Shown here: positions 1 through 7,731 of the stretch, in pieces
Layout: each line of letters starts with the position of its first letter
Numbering within the stretch: position 1 is the stretch's first letter
NCBI RefSeq assembly: GCF_003011965.1
Contig: NZ_PXWG01000070.1
Coordinates: forward strand, 1 to 32,487
Length of the DNA stretch: 32,487 nucleotides
Reading direction: 5' to 3'
Source of the DNA: Streptosporangium nondiastaticum
GTDB lineage: Bacteria > Actinomycetota > Actinomycetes > Streptomycetales > Streptomycetaceae
The notes under the pieces: model-generated
What the model saw: only the letters and a program-made list of their open reading frames with translations
Database searches by the model: none
What the model was told of the DNA's origin: nothing
Position numbers and translations under genes: made by a program

Positions 1-700
1 AGTGCGCGAGCGCGGCGTCGAGCAGGGCCACGTCGTCCGCGGAGGCGCCCTTCTGCGGGCCGTAGACGGCGGCGGCCCCGGCCGGCCCGGTCAGCGGGTT
101 GTCGACGTCGCTCGCGAGGACGAGGCCGACGGCCCGCAGCCGGGGATCGAGCCCCGACAGGTCGGCCGTGGCGAGGCCGGCGAGGGCCGCTCCCCCGCCC
201 CGGACCGGCGCACCGGACGCGTCGAGGAGCCGCGCGCCGAGCGCGCTGAGCATTCCGGCCCCGCCGTCCGTCGTGGCGCTGCCGCCGATGCCGAGGACGA
301 TCGTGCGCGCGCCCGCGTCGAGCGCGGCCCGTACGAGCTCACCGGTCCCGTACGTCGTGGCCGTGAGGGGCGCGGGCACCCCGCCCGGCAGCCGCCGCAG
401 CCCGGACGCCTCGGCCATCTCCACGACCGCGGTGCCGCCGCGCAGCGCGTACGCGGCGGTGACCGGCGCCCCCACCGGCCCGGTCACGCGCACCTCGTGC
501 CGCTCGAAGCCGGCGGCGACCGCGGCGTCGACCGTGCCGTCCCCGCCGTCCGCGACGGGCAGCGCGGTGATGCCGAGCGTGCGGCCGGCGGCGTCCGCGC
601 CCCGCCGCAGCCCGGCGGCGACGTGCCGGGCGACCTCGGCGGCCGTCAGGGAGCCCTTGAACTTGTCCGCGGCGATGAGCACCCGTACGGCATCCGTCAT
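1..700 (-). CDS. Glycerate kinase, 3' end cut by window
   Basis: ATP-dependent glycerate kinase of the GlxK/GarK family, which phosphorylates D-glycerate to feed glycolysis; cytoplasmic. Reading leftward from the ATG at 700 gives 233 codons with no stop, so the C-terminal part (family length about 370-380 residues) lies outside the window. Family motifs are clear: DKFKGSLTA near residue 13, VADGGDGT near 50, YGTGEL near 117, GIGGSATTDGGAGM near 137, and DVDNPLTGPAGAAAVYGPQK near 195. A GAGGGG stretch about 8 nt upstream could serve as ribosome binding site. It is divergent from the BCCT transporter gene; a link between the two is not evident. Confidence 0.93.
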   Translation of the reverse strand, partial: MTDAVRVLIAADKFKGSLTAAEVARHVAAGLRRGADAAGRTLGITALPVADGGDGTVDAAVAAGFERHEVRVTGPVGAPVTAAYALRGGTAVVEMAEASGLRRLPGGVPAPLTATTYGTGELVRAALDAGARTIVLGIGGSATTDGGAGMLSALGARLLDASGAPVRGGGAALAGLATADLSGLDPRLRAVGLVLASDVDNPLTGPAGAAAVYGPQKGASADDVALLDAALAH

Positions 701-710
701 TGCGCCACCC

Positions 711-742
711 CTCGCCTCGCACCCGTCTCGCCTCGCACCCGT
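711..742. repeat. Perfect 16-bp direct repeat, 2 copies
   Basis: CTCGCCTCGCACCCGT occurs twice back to back (711-726 and 727-742), just upstream of the glycerate kinase start codon in the divergent gap 701-860. It is non-coding and its role is unknown. It resembles other short tandem duplications between genes in this window. Confidence 0.9.
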
Positions 743-860
743 CGCTGCGGACCCGGCCGTGCCGCCTGGACCCTACCGGGGCGGGTCCGCCGTTGCCCAT
801 GCCCGCGCGCGGCGTGCCAGTCCGCCCAATTGCGTACTCTTCCGGCCATAGTGGGGCGTC

Positions 861-2588
861 ATGAGCACCCAAGCGCATGATCCGGCCGACCCGCACGCCC
901 CCGCCGCCCCGGGCGGCCGGGAGGAACCCCCGGACGCGGCCCTGGTCGCGATCGGCGGCGCGGCGGTGCTCGCGGTGGTCGCGTGGGCGGCGCTGGGCAA
1001 GCACTCCTTCGACCGGTTGACGAAGTCGGCGCTGAACTGGGTGCTGTCCAACTTCGCCTGGCTGTTCGTGATTGCCGCTGACGTCTTCCTGGCCCTGTGC
1101 GTGGTCATCGCCGTGAGCCGGTTCGGCCGGATCCGGCTCGGCCGGGACGACGACCAGCCGGAGTTCAGCAACCTCGCGTGGATCGCGATGATGTTCAGCG
1201 CGGGCATGGGCATCGGCCTGATGTTCTACGGGGTCGGCGAGCCGCTCCTGCACTTCGTCTCCCCGCCGCCGGGCAGCGGCGTCACCGCGAACACGCCGGC
1301 CGCGGCCCGTACGGCGCTGGAGTACTCGTTCTTCCACTGGACCCTGCACCCGTGGGCGATCTACGGCATGGCGGGCCTCGCCCTCGCCTACGCGGGCTTC
1401 CGCAAGGGCCGCGGCAACCGGCTGAGCTCGGTGTTCGTCCCGCTGCTCGGCGAGGAGCGGGCGGCCGGCTGGCCGGGCCGGGTCATCGACCTGCTCGCGG
1501 TCTTCGCCACCGTGTTCGGCACGGCGACGAGCCTCGGCCTGGGCGCCCTGCAGGTGTCGAAGGGCCTGAACATCACGACCGGGGTGAAGGACACGACGGG
1601 CCTGGAGCTCGTCATCATCGGCGGCCTGTCGGCGGCGTTCGTGCTGTCGGCGTTCTCCGGGCTGCACAAGGGCGTGAAGTGGCTCAGCACGCTCAACATC
1701 GTGCTCGCCGCCTGCCTCATGCTCTTCGTCTTCCTCGTCGGCCCCACGGTCTTCGTCCTCAACACGATCCCCGCGGCCGCCGGCGGCTACCTGCACGACC
1801 TGCTGACCCTGGCGACGCGCACGGGCGCGTTCACCGACTCCAAGTGGCTCGGCGCCTGGACGATCTTCTACTGGGCGTGGTGGCTGTCCTGGGCCCCCTT
1901 CGTGGGCACGTTCATCGCCCGCATCTCGCGCGGCCGGACGATCCGCGAGTTCCTCATCGGCGTCCTGCTGGTGCCGAGCGGCGCGACGGTCGTGTGGTTC
2001 TGCGTGATGGGCGGCAGCGCCCTGCGGCTGGACATGACGGGCGCGGCCGACATGGCCGGGACCGTCAAGGACGGCGCGGAGGCGTCCCTGTTCGCCCTCC
2101 TGGACACGCTGCCGCTGGAGACGCTCGCCTCGTGGATCGCGATGGCGCTGGTCATGACGTACTTCATCACCAGCGCGGACTCCGCGTCCCTCGTGATGGG
2201 CTCGCTCTCCAGCCGCGGCGCGCTGCACCCGCGCACGTGGCTGGTGGTGACGTGGGGCGTCCTGATGGCCGCGGTCGCGGCGGTCCTGCTGGTGGCCGGC
2301 GGACTGCAGTCGCTGCAGTCGGCGACGATCCTGGTCGCGCTGCCGTTCGTGCTGGTCATGCTGGCCCTGTGCTGGTCGCTGATGTCGGAGCTGCGCGAGG
2401 ACCCGGGGGCGGGCCCGGCCCGGCACCACGCGATGCACGGCCTGCGGGACGCGCTGCGGACGATGGTCGGCGACGCGATCGAGGAGCGGGCCGCGGGCCC
2501 GGTGCGCCACCCGCGGCTGCGCCGGGTCGCGGACAGCGTCCGCGACCGCGACGACGACGCGCAGGGCGGGGGCGGGGCGCGGGGCTAG
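861..2588 (+). CDS. BCCT-family betaine/choline/carnitine transporter
   Basis: Secondary transporter of the betaine/choline/carnitine family, probably taking up a compatible solute or quaternary amine using a sodium or proton gradient. The 575-residue protein has about 12 hydrophobic segments. The family signatures are present: MMFSAGMGIGLMFYGVGEP (about residues 110-128) and the aromatic box region FYWAWWLSWAPFVGTFIA with RISRGRTIREF (about 335-365), followed by the TYFITSADSAS helix near 435. The C-terminal tail (about residues 510-575) is hydrophilic and rich in Arg/Asp/Gly, as in osmosensing members, although osmosensing is only inference. ATG 861 follows a weak GGGG stretch. Substrate cannot be fixed from sequence. 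The gene converges on the SDR gene at 2645. Confidence 0.95.
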   Translation: MSTQAHDPADPHAPAAPGGREEPPDAALVAIGGAAVLAVVAWAALGKHSFDRLTKSALNWVLSNFAWLFVIAADVFLALCVVIAVSRFGRIRLGRDDDQPEFSNLAWIAMMFSAGMGIGLMFYGVGEPLLHFVSPPPGSGVTANTPAAARTALEYSFFHWTLHPWAIYGMAGLALAYAGFRKGRGNRLSSVFVPLLGEERAAGWPGRVIDLLAVFATVFGTATSLGLGALQVSKGLNITTGVKDTTGLELVIIGGLSAAFVLSAFSGLHKGVKWLSTLNIVLAACLMLFVFLVGPTVFVLNTIPAAAGGYLHDLLTLATRTGAFTDSKWLGAWTIFYWAWWLSWAPFVGTFIARISRGRTIREFLIGVLLVPSGATVVWFCVMGGSALRLDMTGAADMAGTVKDGAEASLFALLDTLPLETLASWIAMALVMTYFITSADSASLVMGSLSSRGALHPRTWLVVTWGVLMAAVAAVLLVAGGLQSLQSATILVALPFVLVMLALCWSLMSELREDPGAGPARHHAMHGLRDALRTMVGDAIEERAAGPVRHPRLRRVADSVRDRDDDAQGGGGARG

Positions 2589-2607
2589 GCGGGCTCCCGC
2601 CGGACCG

Positions 2608-2622
2608 GACGGACTTTCCGTC
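2608..2622. terminator. Hairpin between convergent genes
   Basis: GACGGA (2608-2613), a CTT loop, then TCCGTC (2617-2622) form a perfect 6-bp stem in the 56-bp gap between the BCCT gene and the SDR gene. An alternative stem CGTCA/TGACG lies at 2619-2632, and GCGGG/CCCGC at 2589-2600 directly follows the BCCT stop. No U-tract follows, as is usual in Streptomyces. It is probably a bidirectional terminator region. Confidence 0.45.
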
Positions 2623-2644
2623 AGGCTTGACGAACTTCCGCGGG

Positions 2645-3430
2645 CTAGACGGTCTTCACCGTGCCACCGTCGATGACGTGGTCCGCGCCGGTGATGTTGG
2701 CCGCCCGGTCGGAGAGCAGGAAGGTGATGAGCGCCGCGACCTCGCCGGGCTCGGTGATCCGCCGACTGGCCATGCCGAACCGCTCCGGGAGCTGCTCCAG
2801 GAACTCGGCGTGCCCGACGCCGGCCGCGGCGGCCACCTTGCCGCCGAACCCGTCCGGGTCCTCCCAGATCGCGGTGCGGACCACACCCGGCGAGACGGTG
2901 TTGACGCGCACGCCCTTCGGCCCGAACTCCTCGGACAGGGACTTGCCGAAGGCCGTGAGCGCCGCCTTGGCCACGCTGTACGCGACGGGGCCGGCGGCGG
3001 GGAGCCGCGCGTTGACGGAGGAGACGTTGACGACGGACCCGCGCCGCTCGGTCAGGGACGGCAGGGCGGCGCGGCTGACGCGTACGGCGCTGAGGAAGTT
3101 GAGGTCGAGGTTCGCCTGGAACTGGGCGTCGTCGGCGTCGAGGAACCCGCCGAGGACGACCTCGTCGCCGCCGCCGACGTTGTTGACCAGCAGGTCGATC
3201 CCGCCGCCGAGCGCGACGAGCGCCTCCTCGACGAGCGTGCGCGCGCCGCCGGGCGTGCTGAGGTCCACGGCGACGGCCGCGGTGGCGGCCTCCTTCAGCT
3301 CGGGGGTGATCGTACGGGCGGCGCCGACGACCCGTACGCCCTCGGCGGCGAGTGAGCGGACGGTGGCGAGGCCGATGCCGCGGCTGGCCCCGGTGACGAG
3401 GGCGGTCTTGCCGGTGAGGTGGAGATCCAT
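2645..3430 (-). CDS. SDR-family oxidoreductase
   Basis: Classical short-chain dehydrogenase/reductase of 261 residues using NAD(P)H; substrate unknown. The Rossmann motif TGASRGIG is at residues 13-20, the NNVGG variant of NNAG at 83-87, catalytic Asn111, Ser138 and the YSVAK motif with Tyr151 and Lys155, then NTVSPG and the C-terminal HVIDGG. ATG 3430 was chosen because the fold begins at once; an upstream in-frame start would add residues translated from a likely operator. A weak AAAGAAAG purine run precedes the start. The gene lies downstream of the same-strand tetR gene, with its own dyad at 3447-3464, so it is probably repressed by that TetR protein. Confidence 0.92.
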   Translation of the reverse strand: MDLHLTGKTALVTGASRGIGLATVRSLAAEGVRVVGAARTITPELKEAATAAVAVDLSTPGGARTLVEEALVALGGGIDLLVNNVGGGDEVVLGGFLDADDAQFQANLDLNFLSAVRVSRAALPSLTERRGSVVNVSSVNARLPAAGPVAYSVAKAALTAFGKSLSEEFGPKGVRVNTVSPGVVRTAIWEDPDGFGGKVAAAAGVGHAEFLEQLPERFGMASRRITEPGEVAALITFLLSDRAANITGADHVIDGGTVKTV

Positions 3431-3446
3431 GGCGCGCACTTCTTTC

Positions 3447-3464
3447 TTTACCTGTAGGTACAAA
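3447..3464. promoter_or_regulatory. Candidate TetR operator of the SDR gene
   Basis: TTTACCT and AGGTACA flank a GT centre. The core ACCTGTAGGT is identical to the core of the dyad at 4144-4159 upstream of tetR. It ends about 17 nt before the SDR start codon, where an operator would block the promoter. Two copies of one dyad, one before the regulator and one before its neighbour, suggest one TetR regulon. Confidence 0.65.
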
Positions 3465-3474
3465 ACATGAGTAC

Positions 3475-3498
3475 GGCTGAACGTGGGGCTGAACGTGG
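3475..3498. repeat. Perfect 12-bp direct repeat, 2 copies
   Basis: GGCTGAACGTGG is repeated at 3475-3486 and 3487-3498, in the 114-bp gap between the tetR stop and the SDR start, upstream of the SDR operator. Non-coding, function unknown. Confidence 0.9.
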
Positions 3499-3544
3499 GT
3501 GCGTGCCGGGCGCGACATGACGGTCACGCCGGCACGACGGCCGG

Positions 3545-4123
3545 TCAGAGCACGGCGAGCAGCGCGTCCGCGACGCGCTGCAGCCGCTCCCGGCCGCCCT
3601 GGGCACGGGCGATGACCCGCATGCCGACGAGCGTCGCGAGCATGAGGCTCGCGACCTCGGCCGGGTCCCGGTCCGGGGCGAACTCGCCCGTCCGCCGCCC
3701 GCGCTCGACGGCGGCCTTGAAGGCGCCCTCGGTGCGCTCGAACATGCGGCGTACGAGTTCGGTGGGGGCTTCGTCCCTGCCGCCGAGTTCGGTGGCGGTG
3801 TTCACGGCGAAGCAGCCGTGGGGGCCGGTCTCGCCGAGGTCGGTCTCGATCAGCAGCTCCAGCGCGGAGCGCAGCAGCGGCCGGACGGGGCCGGGCTGGT
3901 CGAGCAGCTCCACCAGCGCCGCGGCCTGGGTGTCGCGGTAGCGCTCCAGCGCGCGCTCGAACAGCGCGTGCTTGCTGCCGAAGGCGTGATAGAGGCTGCC
4001 CTTGCCGATGCCGAGCTCGTCGACGAGGTCCTGGGGCGTGGTGGCTGCGTAACCCTTGCGCCAGAAGACGTCCATGGCCTTGCCGACGGCCGCGTCGGGG
4101 TCGAACTGCTTGGGCCTTCCCAT
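3545..4123 (-). CDS. TetR/AcrR-family transcriptional repressor
   Basis: A 192-residue TetR-type repressor. The N-terminal HTH domain runs from about residue 8 to 55 and includes FWRKGYAATTPQDLVDELGIG and the recognition helix region GSLYHAFGSKHALFERAL. The remaining helical part is the ligand-binding and dimerisation domain and contains one Cys in GPHGCFAVN. ATG 4123 (MGRPKQFDPDAAV) is preferred because the longer alternative would start inside the dyad at 4144-4159. The gene is probably autoregulated and represses the downstream SDR gene, which carries a matching dyad. The inducer is unknown; the C-terminal domain resembles regulators of oxidoreductases that handle electrophiles, but that is weak. 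Confidence 0.93.
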   Translation of the reverse strand: MGRPKQFDPDAAVGKAMDVFWRKGYAATTPQDLVDELGIGKGSLYHAFGSKHALFERALERYRDTQAAALVELLDQPGPVRPLLRSALELLIETDLGETGPHGCFAVNTATELGGRDEAPTELVRRMFERTEGAFKAAVERGRRTGEFAPDRDPAEVASLMLATLVGMRVIARAQGGRERLQRVADALLAVL

Positions 4124-4143
4124 GGGAGAGACCGTAGATCTTT

Positions 4144-4159
4144 TTGACCTGTAGGTCAA
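4144..4159. promoter_or_regulatory. Candidate TetR autoregulatory operator
   Basis: TTGACCT-GT-AGGTCAA: perfect 7-bp inverted repeats around a 2-nt centre, ending 21 nt upstream of the tetR ATG. It shares the core ACCTGTAGGT with the site before the SDR gene. Confidence 0.7.
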
Positions 4160-4184
4160 CTACTGGTGGGGCGCGGGGAGAAGC

Positions 4185-4229
4185 GGCACGGGTGGCCCGC
4201 CGTGAGGGGTGGGGCGGGCCATCCGTGCC
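4185..4229. terminator. Long hairpin after the collagen-like gene
   Basis: Positions 4185-4201 pair with 4213-4229 over 17 positions around an 11-nt loop (4202-4212). All pairs are Watson-Crick except 4192/4222, which is G-U on the + strand and C-A on the - strand. It starts 41 nt beyond the stop of the collagen-like gene and before the tetR promoter, so it most likely terminates the long collagen transcript and insulates tetR. Confidence 0.7.
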
Positions 4230-4233
4230 TGTA

Positions 4234-4257
4234 CCTGGGGCTGCGCCTGGGGCTGCG
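4234..4257. repeat. Perfect 12-bp direct repeat, 2 copies
   Basis: CCTGGGGCTGCG occurs at 4234-4245 and 4246-4257, between the collagen-like gene stop and its putative terminator hairpin. Non-coding. Confidence 0.9.
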
Positions 4258-4270
4258 CTGCTCGGCCCGG

Positions 4271-7200
4271 TCAGCCGTGCGGGGTCGCCGCGGGGGGCAT
4301 GGGCTGGCAGATGGCGAAGACGCGCAGGTCGACGGCGCTGGGGCTCGTGTTGTTCACGCCCACCAGGTAGGCGTTCTCGACGACGCTCGGGTACGCGTCG
4401 AGCTTTTCCAGGGCGCCGGTCCGGCTGCCCGGCTGGAAGTAACCGCCGCCGACGATCTGGGTGCCGGCGGGGCAGACCGGGCTGCGGAGCTGCTGATCGC
4501 GGGAGAGCGGCGGCACGGAGTGGTCCTGGACGACGGTCAGAGGAAGGCCCGTGGCGCCGGGGAGGCCTTGCGGACCCGTGGGGCCCGCGGGTCCGGCGGG
4601 CCCTGCCGGACCGGCGGGGCCGGGGGCGCCGGTTTCACCCCTGGGGCCCACCGGGCCCATGGGGCCGGAGGGACCGCTCGGGCCGGTGGGCCCTGTGGGT
4701 CCGGTCGGACCGGCGGGCCCCACGGTTCCGGCGGGGCCGAGGGGTCCGGCCGGGCCGGTGGCTCCGGTGTCCCCCTTGGCCCCTTGAGGCCCGATCGGCC
4801 CTGCCGGGCCGGTTGCCCCGGTGGGTCCGGCGGGACCCAGGGGTCCCACGGGCCCGGTGGGACCGATCGGACCGGTGGGGCCCGCCGGCCCAGCGGTTCC
4901 GGGGGGCCCGGCGGGGCCGGGGATGCCGGGGTCGCCCCGATCACCCTTGGGACCGGCCTGCCCTGCAGGGCCGGTTGCCCCAGTGGGTCCGGCGGGACCC
5001 AGGGGTCCCACGGGTCCAGTGGGACCGATCGGACCGGTGGGGCCCGCCGGTCCAGCAGTTCCGGGGGGCCCGGCAGGACCGGTGGTACCAGGGTCACCCC
5101 GATCACCCTTGGGACCGGCCTGCCCTACGGGGCCCGTGGGCCCGGCGGGCCCGGCGGGCCCGGTAGGACCCAAGGGCCCCACAGGCCCGGTAGGGCCACT
5201 CGGACCGGCGGGACCCGCCGACCCAGCAGTCCCCGGAGGCCCGGCAGGACCGGTGGTACCAGGGTCACCCCGATCACCCTTGGGACCGGCCTGCCCTACA
5301 GGGCCGGTGGGTCCGGCGGGCCCTGCGGATCCGGTGGGCCCGGTGGGACCTGCCGGCCCGGCGGGCCCCACTGGTCCTGCCGACCCCGCGGGCCCTACGG
5401 GGCCGTTGGGTCCCGCCTCGCCTCGGTCGCCCTTCGGCCCGGCGGGGCCGGTGAGTCCGGGGGGACCGACGGGCCCGGCCGGGCCCGCAGGCCCGCCGGG
5501 CCCAACCGCCCCCACGGGCCCGGCCGGCCCAGCAGGCCCCGTGACCCCCGGATCACCTTGCTCTCCCCTGGGCCCCGCGGGCCCAGGAGGCCCCATGGGT
5601 CCGCTGGGGCCGGCAGGGCCTCCGGGACCGGTGAGTCCGGGAGGCCCGGCAGGACCTGGGCGCCCGGTGGGACCGATGGGACCACCGGGACCAGCGGCGC
5701 CGGGATCACCCTTGTCGCCCTTAGCCCCGGCAAGTCCGGCAGGTCCGGCAGCGCCTGGATCACCCTTGGCGCCGGCCAGACCGGCAGGACCGGCGGCCCC
5801 GGGATCGCCCTTGTCACCCTTAGCACCCGCAGGCCCGGGAGGACCGACGAGCCCGGCAGCGCCCGGATCGCCCTTAGCGCCGGCGACACCCGCAGGACCG
5901 ACGAGCCCAGGCGGGCCAGCGGGCCCCACGGCTCCGGGGTCACCCTTGTCACCCTTGTCGCCCTTAGCTCCCGCAGGCCCAGAAGGGCCGACGAGCCCCG
6001 GCGACCCGGGAGGCCCTACGGCCCCGGCAGGACCAACGGGGCCGACAGGACCAACGGGGCCGACAGGACCGACCGCTCCCGGGTCGCCCTTGTCGCCTTT
6101 GGCTCCGGAAGCCCCGGGAGGGCCGACGGGGCCGACAGCGCCCGGATCACCCTTGGGACCGGCGATACCCGCAGGACCGACGAGTCCAGGTGGCCCGGCA
6201 GGCCCCACGGCGCCCGGATCACCCTTGTCGCCCTTGGCTCCGGCAGGACCAGGAGGACCGACCGGCCCCGCGGAACCCGTGGGGCCCACGGGGCCGGCAG
6301 GGCCGACAGCCCCCAGATCACCCCTATCACCCTTGTCGCCTTTATCGCCCTTGTCCCCTTTGGCACCGGAAGGGCCAGGAGGCCCGGGAGGCCCGGGAGG
6401 CCCGGTGGGACCGACCGGACCGGCGGCTCCCAGATCGCCCTTCTCCCCCTTGGCGCCGACAGGACCAGGAGAGCCGATGGGCCCGGCGTCCCCGACAGCG
6501 CCGGGGTCACCCTTGTCCCCCTTGGCACCGGCGACACCCGCAGGGCCGACCGGCCCGGGCGGGCCAGCAGGCCCCACGGCACCCGGATCACCTGCGTCAC
6601 CCTTGTCGCCGGCAGGACCGGGAGGGCCGACGAGCCCCGGTGTCCCAGGGGGCCCGGCGGGCCCGGCAGTTCCCACGGCGCCCGGATCACCCTTGTCTCC
6701 TTTGGGGCCGCCGAGACCAGGAGGACCGACGGCCCCGGGCGGCCCGGCCGGACCCGCAGAGCCGGCGGGACCCACTGCGCCCGCATCACCCTTCTCCCCC
6801 TTGGCGCCCGCAGGGCCGACCGCTCCCGGGGCGCCCTTGGCCCCGGGATCGCCCTTCGCCCCAGCCGCACCCGGACGCCCCGGAGGCCCCACCGGGCCGG
6901 GCCGCCCCACCGGGCCCGGCCGCCCCGGGTCGCCCTTCGGACCCTGCGGACCCTGCGGACCCTGCGGCCCGGGCCTGCCGTGGGAGCCGCCCGAGCCCCC
7001 GTGCGCCCCGTGCGCCCCGTGCGCCCCGTGCGCCCCGTGATCACCCCCGTGCCCGCCGCCCCGGCACGGCGGCACCTGCCCGAGCGCCCGCACGTAGCGG
7101 GCGCTCACCCAGCCCCGCCGGCCCAGGAGCAGGTACCAGCGGCGGTCCCCGTCCACCCACTCCCCGGCCGCCTTGCAGGCGATGCGCACCCGCTCCCCCG

Positions 7201-7447
7201 GGCCGTAACTCCCCACGACCGGCGCGGAGGTCGAGGGCGCCTTCCGTACCTTCTGGCCGAACCGCGAGACCACCTTGCCCGGCACGCCACGCCCCGCAGG
7301 CTCCGGCACGGGCGACGGCGCCGACGCGGACGGGACCGCTGCCGCACCACCCCCGCCCGCCGATGTGCAGAAGGCGAACAACACGCCCAGCACGGCCGCG
7401 CCCCGCCGGGTCACGAGACTCCGGCCCCGTCTCCGAATTGGCGACAT
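4271..7447 (-). CDS. Secreted collagen-like Gly-X-Y repeat protein
   Basis: A 1058-residue exported protein. Residues 1-40 form a signal region (basic start, hydrophobic AAVLGVLFAF, then small residues). Residues about 56-122 look like a bacterial SH3 domain (KVRKAPSTSAPVVGSYGPGE, then WYLLLGRRGWVSARYV). A Gly/His-rich spacer with four GAH units follows (about 132-156). Some 270 consecutive Gly-X-Y triplets span about 157-968, rich in GPAGPxGP and charged GAKGDKGDPG blocks. A 90-residue C-terminal domain follows, with two Cys in SPVCPAG and FAICQP, possibly a trimerisation domain. ATG 7447 is supported by AAAGGAG four nt upstream. Family knowledge suggests a triple-helical surface or secreted protein; its partner is unknown. 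The opposite strand is also open through the repeats, a by-product of GC-rich Gly-Pro codons. Confidence 0.93.
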   Translation of the reverse strand: MSPIRRRGRSLVTRRGAAVLGVLFAFCTSAGGGGAAAVPSASAPSPVPEPAGRGVPGKVVSRFGQKVRKAPSTSAPVVGSYGPGERVRIACKAAGEWVDGDRRWYLLLGRRGWVSARYVRALGQVPPCRGGGHGGDHGAHGAHGAHGAHGGSGGSHGRPGPQGPQGPQGPKGDPGRPGPVGRPGPVGPPGRPGAAGAKGDPGAKGAPGAVGPAGAKGEKGDAGAVGPAGSAGPAGPPGAVGPPGLGGPKGDKGDPGAVGTAGPAGPPGTPGLVGPPGPAGDKGDAGDPGAVGPAGPPGPVGPAGVAGAKGDKGDPGAVGDAGPIGSPGPVGAKGEKGDLGAAGPVGPTGPPGPPGPPGPSGAKGDKGDKGDKGDRGDLGAVGPAGPVGPTGSAGPVGPPGPAGAKGDKGDPGAVGPAGPPGLVGPAGIAGPKGDPGAVGPVGPPGASGAKGDKGDPGAVGPVGPVGPVGPVGPAGAVGPPGSPGLVGPSGPAGAKGDKGDKGDPGAVGPAGPPGLVGPAGVAGAKGDPGAAGLVGPPGPAGAKGDKGDPGAAGPAGLAGAKGDPGAAGPAGLAGAKGDKGDPGAAGPGGPIGPTGRPGPAGPPGLTGPGGPAGPSGPMGPPGPAGPRGEQGDPGVTGPAGPAGPVGAVGPGGPAGPAGPVGPPGLTGPAGPKGDRGEAGPNGPVGPAGSAGPVGPAGPAGPTGPTGSAGPAGPTGPVGQAGPKGDRGDPGTTGPAGPPGTAGSAGPAGPSGPTGPVGPLGPTGPAGPAGPTGPVGQAGPKGDRGDPGTTGPAGPPGTAGPAGPTGPIGPTGPVGPLGPAGPTGATGPAGQAGPKGDRGDPGIPGPAGPPGTAGPAGPTGPIGPTGPVGPLGPAGPTGATGPAGPIGPQGAKGDTGATGPAGPLGPAGTVGPAGPTGPTGPTGPSGPSGPMGPVGPRGETGAPGPAGPAGPAGPAGPTGPQGLPGATGLPLTVVQDHSVPPLSRDQQLRSPVCPAGTQIVGGGYFQPGSRTGALEKLDAYPSVVENAYLVGVNNTSPSAVDLRVFAICQPMPPAATPHG
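4802..5296 (-). repeat. Three long internal repeats (162/162/171 bp) in the collagen gene
   Basis: Units at 4802-4963, 4964-5125 and 5126-5296 encode 54, 54 and 57 residues, each beginning GQAGPKGDRGDPG and ending in GPTGATGPA or a variant. The stretch around CCGATCACCCTTGGGACC is identical in all three. Recent tandem duplication within the coding sequence explains this; the third unit differs by one added triplet. Confidence 0.85.
7001..7036 (-). repeat. 4 x 9-bp tandem repeat encoding the Gly-Ala-His spacer
   Basis: GTGCGCCCC repeats four times. On the coding strand it gives GAHGAHGAH between the SH3-like domain and the collagen region. A similar 9-bp triplet repeat (GGACCCTGC, encoding PQG) lies at about 6939-6967. 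Both are slippage-prone. Confidence 0.9.
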
Positions 7448-7731
7448 ATCGCTCCTTTCACTCCAAGGAACCCGGAGTGGCACAGGAACACGCCAACGGC
7501 GCCGCGCCCGCGAGGCGAGCCCGGTTCTTGACCCGGTTGCCGCCGTTTCCTTCACCCCCACGAGCGAGTGCCGCGCATATAAAACGACTCCATCGGAACG
7601 AATGTCCAGAAAGTCGATAAATCGTCGTGAACTTCACCTCCCTCCCCGCACACCCACCAAACGCCGAAATTATCGATAGATCTCCATAAAAACCGTTCGC
7701 CGCATCTCCACCCGCTCCGTACGCTCACGCC
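7448..7731. other. 284-bp divergent promoter region, unusually AT-rich
   Basis: This gap separates the collagen-like gene (-) from the sirtuin gene (+). Bases about 7570-7700 are much richer in A and T than the surroundings and include the 8-bp palindrome TATCGATA at 7671-7678 and GTCGATAAATCGTCG near 7613. Promoters for both genes must lie here, but I could not assign convincing -35/-10 pairs. Confidence 0.5.

Noticed and set aside
339..3527. A 1062-codon open frame on the minus strand across the glycerate kinase, BCCT and SDR genes
   Set aside because: Its product is a low-complexity Arg/Pro/Ala string without a fold, and it runs antisense to the clear BCCT gene and out of frame with the SDR gene. 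It is a GC-bias shadow.
4124..4159. A 12-residue N-terminal extension of the TetR protein (start at 4159)
   Set aside because: It would be translated from the dyad that looks like the operator, and the family pattern begins at MGRPKQFD (4123).
4802..5296. Regular long repeats that might suggest a CRISPR array
   Set aside because: The units are 162-171 bp, contiguous, in frame and encode Gly-X-Y. There are no short repeats with unique spacers and no cas genes.
4166..7531. A 1121-codon open frame on the plus strand opposite the collagen-like gene
   Set aside because: Glycine/proline codons read as open frames on the opposite strand. The minus strand has the signal peptide, SH3-like domain, ribosome site and C-terminal domain, so that is the real gene.
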